In this document: positions 51,601 to 60,600 of the stretch, one piece after another | Numbering within the stretch: position 1 is the stretch's first letter | How the letters are laid out: every line of letters begins with the position of its first letter | Assembly: GCF_000003815.2 (NCBI RefSeq) | Contig: NC_049981.1 | Location: 23,114,192 to 23,178,191 of the forward strand | Source of the DNA: Branchiostoma floridae | Lineage: Eukaryota; Chordata; Leptocardii; Amphioxiformes; Branchiostomatidae | Reading direction: 5' to 3' | Length of the DNA: 64,000 bases | The notes under the pieces: generated by a model | Databases searched by the model: none | The model's input: the letters and a program-made list of their open reading frames with translations, nothing else | Told to the model about the DNA's origin: nothing | Program-made: the position numbers and the translations under genes

Positions 51601-54600
51601 TTTTCAGCGAAAAATACAGCCGATACTCGGGCGATGTTGAAATTCGGCGAGCTCTGACCGAGCTACAAATTCGGCCGGCGTCCGCATGAATTGTAAAGCC
51701 GGCTTAAAGGGGCATGTTGCCTGGTCCCTGGAGCTAGGAAGCTGGCTTGTTTTCTATGGCCCACTAGCCTGATTAAATCTCGCTTATAGCAGCCCGCCAA
51801 ACAGTTACAGCCCTGGACAGCGGAGTTTGTGTTACACAGACTGATGGCCCACATGGCCCAGGAGGCAGTCTGGAATTGCATCACTTTCACATGTCACATG
51901 GTGGTCTGGGGGTTGATGACACGGTGTCCTGAAATACAATCTGTGGCCCACTGAGCCAAGCACTGTGGTTTACTTAGAGGGAGCTAGCTGCTTGGGAGGT
52001 TCGTTGTGGTGGATCAGGCCTGTGGTAGACCATGCTAGGCTTGTGAAATACTTGACTGAATGTACACTTAGGAAAGGGATGATTGTTCAAGCTTTTCTGG
52101 GTCTCAATGTTTAAGCTGCTATCTATTGTTAATTGCATACATCCATTCAGATGTCTTGATCTTCCACCACCTCTACGGATGAAATGAGCGATCCCCAAGC
52201 AGCTGAAAAATCTCAGGCTCAATGATGTTTTATATATACAGTTACAATGTAAGTGAAAAGTTTTGAAAATGTGAATACAATATTAATAGTAGAGTAGAGT
52301 TGAACTTCTTTTGTTGGGTAGGGATAACAGTTACACTGAAACTAAAATAAGGTCATGAACAGGTCACAAAGAAGCTCTGTTCACACTCTGTTTGCCCAAG
52401 TGCCTGCTGGTCTGCCTGTTCCCCCTTATTAGCATGGTTTCCTTGCCCATGGAGAATTTTATGTGGAAAGTCAGACCACCTCTGGAAACAGCCCCTACAT
52501 GGAGTTAGTTCTAAAGGTGATCAAAGGTCTGTCAGGATTTGAAGTCTTGAAGTGTGTTTCCACCCAAAAGCTACTAGTACTAAGGCCATACCAATTTATT
52601 GATTGGTTCACGGATTCGCTTGCTCCTATTTTTTGGAAAATAAAAAATAAAAATTACCACTCAGCAAATTTTCACCATTAAAGAGACCATTCACCAACTT
52701 TCTGGTGTAGCAGATTGGCCTTTATATTATAAGCTCCTTAAAATGTGGGCATTGTTATTGCAGTTATATTTTTCATTCATGAAAGATGGGACAAACATAA
52801 AAACTGACACTACTTTTGTAATTTTCAACGAACAGGTTCTGTTACTGTACAGTAATGGTGTTTTTGTACTTTTTTCAAGCTGAAAACTTTTTATTCCTTA
52901 TGTTTTGGATTAGCCCTTATCTTTACCCCAACCATTTTACAATTTTTTTTTTCGCCCTGTCGCTCTCTCTCTATCTATTTTTTTGAAAATCCGTGAACCA
53001 AGAAATTAAATTGGTATGGCCTAATACAGGGCAAAACCCTCTAGAGCAGTGACCACCAATCATGTCTTCCCTATCCTTATAATGCATTTAATGGCAAATA
53101 GAAGCTGTCAAAAGTCACCTACCTGACGTTTCGTTCTCGAAAAACTAACATTGAGAGGGTAGCCCGGCTTCTAAAATGTCCATTCTCAACTTTTCGGAAC
53201 TTTCTGACCGGTGATTTGCATCCAAACGCAACTCGGTGACCTTTGACCCCATCTGGCACTACAATGACAGCTACATAACAAACTTCTTTCTAGTGTTCCA
53301 GACACCCAAAACAGGCTTAAAAGTCTGTTTTTTTCGACATAATAAAAAACCTACAACCCTTACCTGTAGAATACAGCTCCAAGATGCCAACATTTCCAAA
53401 GAAAAACACATCTTCTGATACTTTTAAAAATCAATCCTGTGGGGACTCACCGGGGACCTTCTGCGCAGCCGTCAATTAGGGGTCATTGCCCTTGTAGGGG
53501 CCCGAACTTGAGAATTGACAAGTTTCAATCATTTCGCATGATGCGAGTAAGAGTTTTCAAACATTATCCCAAGTTTCAAAGCTTTCTGACCAAGAATGCT
53601 CCCAGGGGAATGGATCTCATGGCAGGTGTCAGAGGACTTTCCTCAAGGCTTTGGCAGTGGTTTGAGGCATTTGATAGGCTCCATAGCATTAACCAAAAAG
53701 TGACACAAACTGAAGAAAAAGTTAAAAGCTGATCTTTCTAGCATAAGGAAAGTATTCTCCCACCATTTACACACCTAAAGTTGTATTGAAAAGCTGCCAG
53801 GTTAGACTTTGAAGCATTTTATGAGAGTGCATATTACATTATCAATAAAAGGTACAGAAAGTAAGAAATCAGGACCAAAACCACTAATATGGCAGAATTT
53901 CTCAAGAAATTTCAGTCAGTTGAGTCAGGTAAAGCCTTTCTTTTGCCCATATAACCAATTTTTGGGAACATATTGGCCCCCAATGATATATAAGCCCCAA
54001 AGGACACACCTACCCCCCCCCCCCCCCTCATTCTATGCACTCTCATCATCTGCTCCAAAGTGTGGTCTAACAGCATTTAGATACAAATTTTGGTGTCTAA
54101 ACTGATGGAGAGTAGTCCCCTTATGACAGGGTGAGCAGATTTTACCATTTTCCCCTGTTTGTGCCACTTTTTGCTAAACAATATGAAGTCTAACCAAAGC
54201 CACAAACCTTACCACATCCCTCCTGACACCTGTGCTCCCTGGGGACCAATCCTTGGAGTAGGGTCTCCGTGAAGTCTTTAAAACTTGTGACAATGCTTGA
54301 CAACCCTTCCCGCATCACTTGAAGTGTCTTGACACCTGCTAATTTTGAACTTGACTACCCTGCCGAACATGGCAGAGCAGTGACCACCAATCATGTCTTC
54401 CCTATCCTTATAATGCATTTAATGGCAAATAGAAGCTGTCAAAAGTCACCTACCTGACGTTTCGTTCTCGAAAAACTAACATTGAGAGGGTAGCCCGGCT
54501 TCTAAAATGTCCATTCTCAACTTTTCGGAACTTTCTGACCGGTGATTTGCATCCAAACGCAACTCGGTGACCTTTGACCCCATCTGGCACTACAATGACA

Positions 54601-57600
54601 GCTACATAACAAACTTCTTTCTAGTGTTCCAGACACCCAAAACAGGCTTAAAAGTCTGTTTTTTTCGACATAATAAAAAACCTACAACCCTTACCTGTAG
54701 AATACAGCTCCAAGATGCCAACATTTCCAAAGAAAAACACATCTTCTGATACTTTTAAAAATCAATCCTGTGGGGACTCACCGGGGACCTTCTGCGCAGC
54801 CGTCAATTAGGGGTCATTGCCCTCTACTGTCCTGGACTCCCCACTATTGAGTCTTTCCTCTGTAACTAGGTCACTTGTGGGCACATCTAAATACTTATCA
54901 GGAAATCCATCATATATCCCCTTTTCCCTTGTTAGAAATCCCTGTTTACTCTGTAACCAGTCATTACTGAAAGATCATCATATATTGTACATTAGGTAAA
55001 AAGAGACTACTATCCGTAACAAACGTTAATGCTACCAACAAACTAGAGTCCGAGTGTCCATACGAAAACGGTGGTGACAGTCTAGAACAAACAAACAAAC
55101 TTCCAGTTGAACTATGCATTCATAATTTGTTTTCAGACTTTCCATTGCAAAAACATGTAATGGTTAAACCAACATGAGTGAATAAAGGGACATATCCGAT
55201 TTTTTTTTTTCACACATACATTCACATGTATTGTATAAAAATTATCCTTTATACATTCTATGAAAGATAAACAGTATTACAGTGATAGGGCTTGGAGGGA
55301 CATAGTGTATGAAACATAATACACCCAGCTGTATGGTAACCTTTCTTTGACCTGGTTTGGCCACTCTGGTGGATGGCCTGAGAATCCCCTGCTGGTTTCC
55401 TAATTGGGAACATCAGGATTACTCTCCAAGCAGAGGTTTGGCTCTGGTTGTTTTTTTTTACATTTTTTTTAGTCGTTTTTATCAGGCTTTCTGTTTTGTA
55501 TTGTATCTTGTATTGTCAAAACCTAACTTTGGCTGGCGGACTTCAAGAAACAATACAAAATAGAAAGGCCTATAAAAGCGACTAAAAAAAGACGTAAAAA
55601 CAACCGGAGCCTAACCTCTGCTTGGAGAGTACACCAGGATGGCTATTCCCTGTGTTTACAGAATAAACTGAATACTGTACCTTGTACAGAATTAAATTTC
55701 TTCTTTACTTTGTCACAATAACTTGATGATGTCAAATGCATTTTAGACATGTGCAGACACACTAACTATATTTTGTAATTGATGGAGTCTCACAGAGTCT
55801 GGAAAAAAACTTTTAAGGATAAGCAGATGTAATCAAACGTTGACTCTTGCATGGATTCTAAACACATGATGGACCATGATGGAGAAAATGGGTGAGGGGA
55901 GAGAATGAAGATTTCCTTTGTACAGTTGTCCCATAATAGTGTAGTGGTAGTATACAGTTTTGGGAAACTGGATTCTATCTGTGGGAAGCCTTTGTCCTGT
56001 TTTTATCCACTCCTTTCAGCTACGGCCACGTGGCACGTTGGTACACCCGATCCCTCGATCTCGGAAGTTAAGCAACTCGCGGTCCGGACAGTGCTTGGAT
56101 GGGAGACCCCACCCAAGGACGTCCGGATTGCTGTAGCCTCACAAAGTTTTCCACGAAATCGTCTTCCGGGAGGGACGTAAAACGGGGGTCCCGTGCTCGA
56201 GGAGGTGCCTCGACCACGTTAAACAGCATCATTACTCAATACTTGGGGTACCTACTGGCTGGCAAAATACACCAGATGATTATCATTATTATTATTATTA
56301 TTATGATCAGCTTCTATACAAACTTAGACTTCGGAGGGCAGAAGCTAAAACAGATCTCCAAGCAGATCTTGGGGTGAAAGATTGTAATGTTTTGAGCAGC
56401 CCAGCTCTTCAGATCTCCAGCAGATCTTGGGGTGAAAGATTGTAATGTTTTGAGCAGCCCAGCTCTTCACCCCAAATTGGGGTATACTGGTGGTGGATGT
56501 CAGAGAAACCTGTCTGGTCAGAAGTTTTTTTTACCAACATTCTGCAGATTAGATCTTGAATACATAGCAATGATATCTGATACACCATGTCCAGTATGTC
56601 ATGGCTGGGCGTGGCTCTGCCTTGAACATCTGCTACCAATCGCCGCACAGGAGTAGTACAGACAGTTCCAGTTGGTGGTGCTTGGAATATATGATGTTAC
56701 CCCAGGGACAGGTTTCTAGATCCAGCCCCCAGAGAACATTGTGTACTTAAGAGATTAGCCTAATTTCATGGCCAATTACTAATGACAGCACTAACAGGGA
56801 CAAGATGATTCTTTCTCCATGGGAGGCCAGATTAGCCTGTAGACCAGCTTGGAAACAAAATCTTTACTTTTTTAGGGCTCCAAATTCTCTGAAAAGAAAG
56901 CAGCAATGATGTATTTCACATTTATTTTACAATGCTGTAACATTATGGACAGCTTACATTGCTGTACAAATCTTTTTTGCTTTGCATTCATCCTTTCTAA
57001 GGAGTACTAAACAAGATATCAAAGATCACCAAGGAACACAAAACAAGAGTGTTTCTTGTCTCCTGCCCCTATGATTACTTTCTAAGCTAACTGAAATGAC
57101 GAAATAGAAACTGTGAGCCACTTATTGGGACTGCCTTAGAACTTTAAATTTTGGAGGGATCATTTAGAAACATGGTTTTAAATCACTTTATTGCATTTGT
57201 CAAAATATGTTTCCCTTGTGAAAGTATTGTGTCAATGGAGTGTTATTTGTGATTGCATGGAAAGAGTTCAAAGATTAGTTCAGTCCTAGACAAGAATAAG
57301 AGGCTACACAAAAATATCAAATTTCTTGGTGTCACGACTATCCTCCTTTTGTGTTAGATTTTGTATTACCTAAAATACCTGTTAGAAGCAGATGAAATCT
57401 AGACAAGAGATGGAGTTATTAGGAATGTCAGGATACCTGGCATGTATCTATAGGTCTACTGAATGTTTAGTTAAATACAGCACTCTTTTGATGGATTATA
57501 CCTAACGTTACATGTAGAACATACAAAAGACCGAAGGTAGAACATACTACGACCGGTTCATAGGAGGGAATTTGCGCGACATATGATGATTCCCCTAGGA

Positions 57601-60600
57601 CAGTAGCCTAGGATAGTTTTCGGTTCACACAAACCCACTGCGACTCTCATGGCGCACCACAACACATCACACTGCAGCGCACAGCCGTGAACCCTGGTGA
57701 CCAGACGAGTGTGGCGTGGGTTGAATCAAGGGTGGGAAAGGTCTCAGGCATTCGCATATGACCCCTGACCTACTGCAAAGCGAAAGTGGGCTGCCTATGA
57801 CATCGGCACATTCAGTGATGCCGCAAACTGCCCAATGTCTGTCGTACGCCCAACCCTGGAGGCAACACCTGACACGTAATGCCGCTGTGCGTCACGGGGG
57901 CTGTTTCCACGGACAAGCGTCACGTGCTGCTCATCAATCGCCATAGGACAGATTGCAGTTTCCACACGATGTGTGGAGTTTCCACACGATGTGTGGAGTT
58001 TCCACACGATGTGTGGGGTTTCCACACGATGTGTGCAGGTTTCCACACAATGTGTGGAGTTTCCACACGACGTGTGGAGACTCCACACAATGTGTGCAAG
58101 TTTCCACACGACGTGGGGAATCTCCACACATCGTGAGAGAACTCCACACATCGTGTGGAAACTCCACACATCGTGTTGATAGAATTTCTGTTTTTAACTG
58201 AGAACATGTTATATACAGTATTTCAAAGTTCACGACCCAACCTGGATGTCTGATCATTGTCAAATTTCAGTCTCCCTTAAAACAAATCATTCAAATTTTA
58301 GACACGAAACAAACGAAAAAACTAATTCATTCCCCAAAAGATATATCTGGGAAGAAACGTCATGTGAAAAATTCCAGGAGGCCCTTCGTTCCTCACAGAC
58401 AAAAAACGCCATACAACAGTTTATATCAAAATCGTACACTGCCAGCCAAACAAAACATGTTGTTGAAGACTTTAATAACATCATCAAAATAACAGCTGAC
58501 TTGTCACTAAAATCTATTCGAGTCTTGAAGCGAAAAAAGAAACCTTTAAATAAACCGTGGTACGACCAACAGTGTCGGGATTTAAAGTCAAGAATGCGAG
58601 TCCTTGCCGCGGAAATTAGAAAATGTCCATGGCGACAAGACAAAAGACAAAATTATGTATACAAAGTCAAGGAGTATAAGAAACTGATAAAAAAGAGAAA
58701 AAAACAACATAATGAAGGGAAAATGACATTCTTATCCAAACTAGCTAAGACAGAACCTAAATCATTCTGGAAAGAAATCAATAATCTACGAAACTTAGAA
58801 AATGGAACCAAGACTGAGATAGGGGACCAAATTTCAACTAGCGAATGGCTTAACCATTTCAAAACAATTAATGCAAACACCGCAGTAGATACAAAAGAAA
58901 AAGAACACACCGATAAAATAATCAAATCTCTTGAGCATGAAACTGATAACCCGCTAGACTTCGCAATTACTGAAGAGGAAATCCAAAACGCCCTATCTAG
59001 TTTAAAAAGCAACAAGTCTAGCGGAACCGACTCAATAATTAACGAAATGTTGAAATATGGCGCACCCCAACTTACACAACCCTTCAAAAAAATGTTCAAC
59101 ATATTCTTACAGTCCGGACATTTTCCCCACCAGTGGAGCCAGAGCACCCTAGTTCCAATATATAAAAGTGGAGAACCATCAAATCCTAGTAATTACCGAG
59201 GAATAGCTATTTCTAGCTGTGTCGGCAAATTATTTACTTTTATCTTGAACAAACGTTTACAACATTTTCTTGAAAGCTCAAATCTAATATCACCCTTTCA
59301 ATCCGGTTTTAGAAAAGATTTCAGAACAAGCGATAACGTTTTTGTCCTCAAAACGTTAATCGACCAACAGACAACCAAACCTGGGGGTAAGCTATATACA
59401 TGTTTCGTGGATTTCCGAAAAGCTTTTGATTCGGTATGGCGAAACGGACTATTCTATAAACTTCTTTCTTTAGGGATAGGAGGTAACTTCTTTAAACTAA
59501 TAAAATCAATGTATCACAACATAGAATATTGCGTTAAAACCCCACACGGCATGTCACCATACTTCCAGTCATTCTGCGGGGTGAGACAAGGTTGTAACAT
59601 AAGTCCCCTCCTTTTTAACCTTTACATTAACGATTTCCCGGCCCTATTAAATCCAATATCTTGTGATTCCCTTTTCTTAAAAGATACTCCTGTAAACAGT
59701 ATATTCTGGGCTGATGATCTTGTACTTGTATCGAAATCAGAAGCAGGCCTAAAAGAATGCTTGAGGGCACTGGACCAATTTTGCTCTCTGTGGAAATTAT
59801 CAGTTAATAAGAACAAAACGAAAGTAATGATCTTTTCAAAAAATGGACGGACAGTCAGTAACAAACACTCACCTTTCAAATCTCAGGGTCAAACTATAGA
59901 GATAACTAACTTTTATACTTACTTAGGAGTAGACATAACGCCTTCAGGATCTTTTAGTCGAGCCATCAAACAGTTAAGATTGAAAGCACTACGGGCCTCG
60001 TTCAAATTGAAATCATTCTTATCATCTAATTCCAACCCTTCGATTCCCCTAGCTATTGATCTGTTTAACAGCCTGGTTAAACCTATCCTACTTTATTGTA
60101 GTGAGCTCACTAGTGTAAATGCACAATGTAGAGATCTAATATTCAAAGGGATTCCCGAATGTCAAAATGCAACAACCAGAACATCTATAGCCACAGTCCT
60201 CAGCCCTATATTGGGATCAGAAGTTGATATGCTTAGAGTTTCCCGGTTGGGAAATATATCAGAAGCCTCGGCTATTTACACTCGTCCCATTCTTGTTCGA
60301 TTCAAGAAATATAGTGACAAACAGAACGTGATATACCAGTCAGACACTTTGTTTAGGAACCAGAATATAACAATAGAACAACCAAAAATCTCATATGAAA
60401 TACCTGACTTAGAATACGTCCTTCTAAACTTCTACAAAATTTTACTTCATGTACCGAAAAGTTCTGTCAATGCTGCCGTAAGAGGTGAATTAGGAGTATT
60501 TCCTCTTTTCGTTGACAATCAAACACATCTGATTAAATACTGGCTAAGATTGCATACTCTACCAAATGACAGGATTGTTAAAAAGGCTTACGACACTTCA

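Larger units (their letters stand above)
44510..58211. mobile_element. Giant (13.7 kb) non-autonomous DNA element with long inverted repeats, TA duplication
   Basis: The ends TAACATGTTCTCAG and (mirrored) CTGAGAACATGTTA bound it. The inverted repeats are about 810 bp on the left (to about 45322) and about 925 bp on the right (from about 57285), with very high identity throughout. TA at 44508-44509 and 58212-58213 flank it, and TATA/TATATA at the junctions makes the cut point ambiguous by 2 bp. Subtracting the element plus one TA restores the ORF2 frame. The interior contains other mobile elements, no convincing gene and no recognisable transposase. The alternatives are two separate small elements joined by an intervening capture, or a larger Tc1/mariner-related element whose transposase gene was replaced by nested insertions. 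Confidence 0.85.

Noticed and set aside
56019-56139. Functional 5S rRNA gene
   Set aside because: The central third differs strongly from 5S rRNA and the sequence continues into a SINE body with an ATT tail, without a T-run terminator at the 5S end.
57758-58263. Multiple overlapping ORFs of 60-124 codons on both strands
   Set aside because: All are translations of the palindrome array and inverted repeat; residues such as FHTMCGVS repeat mechanically.
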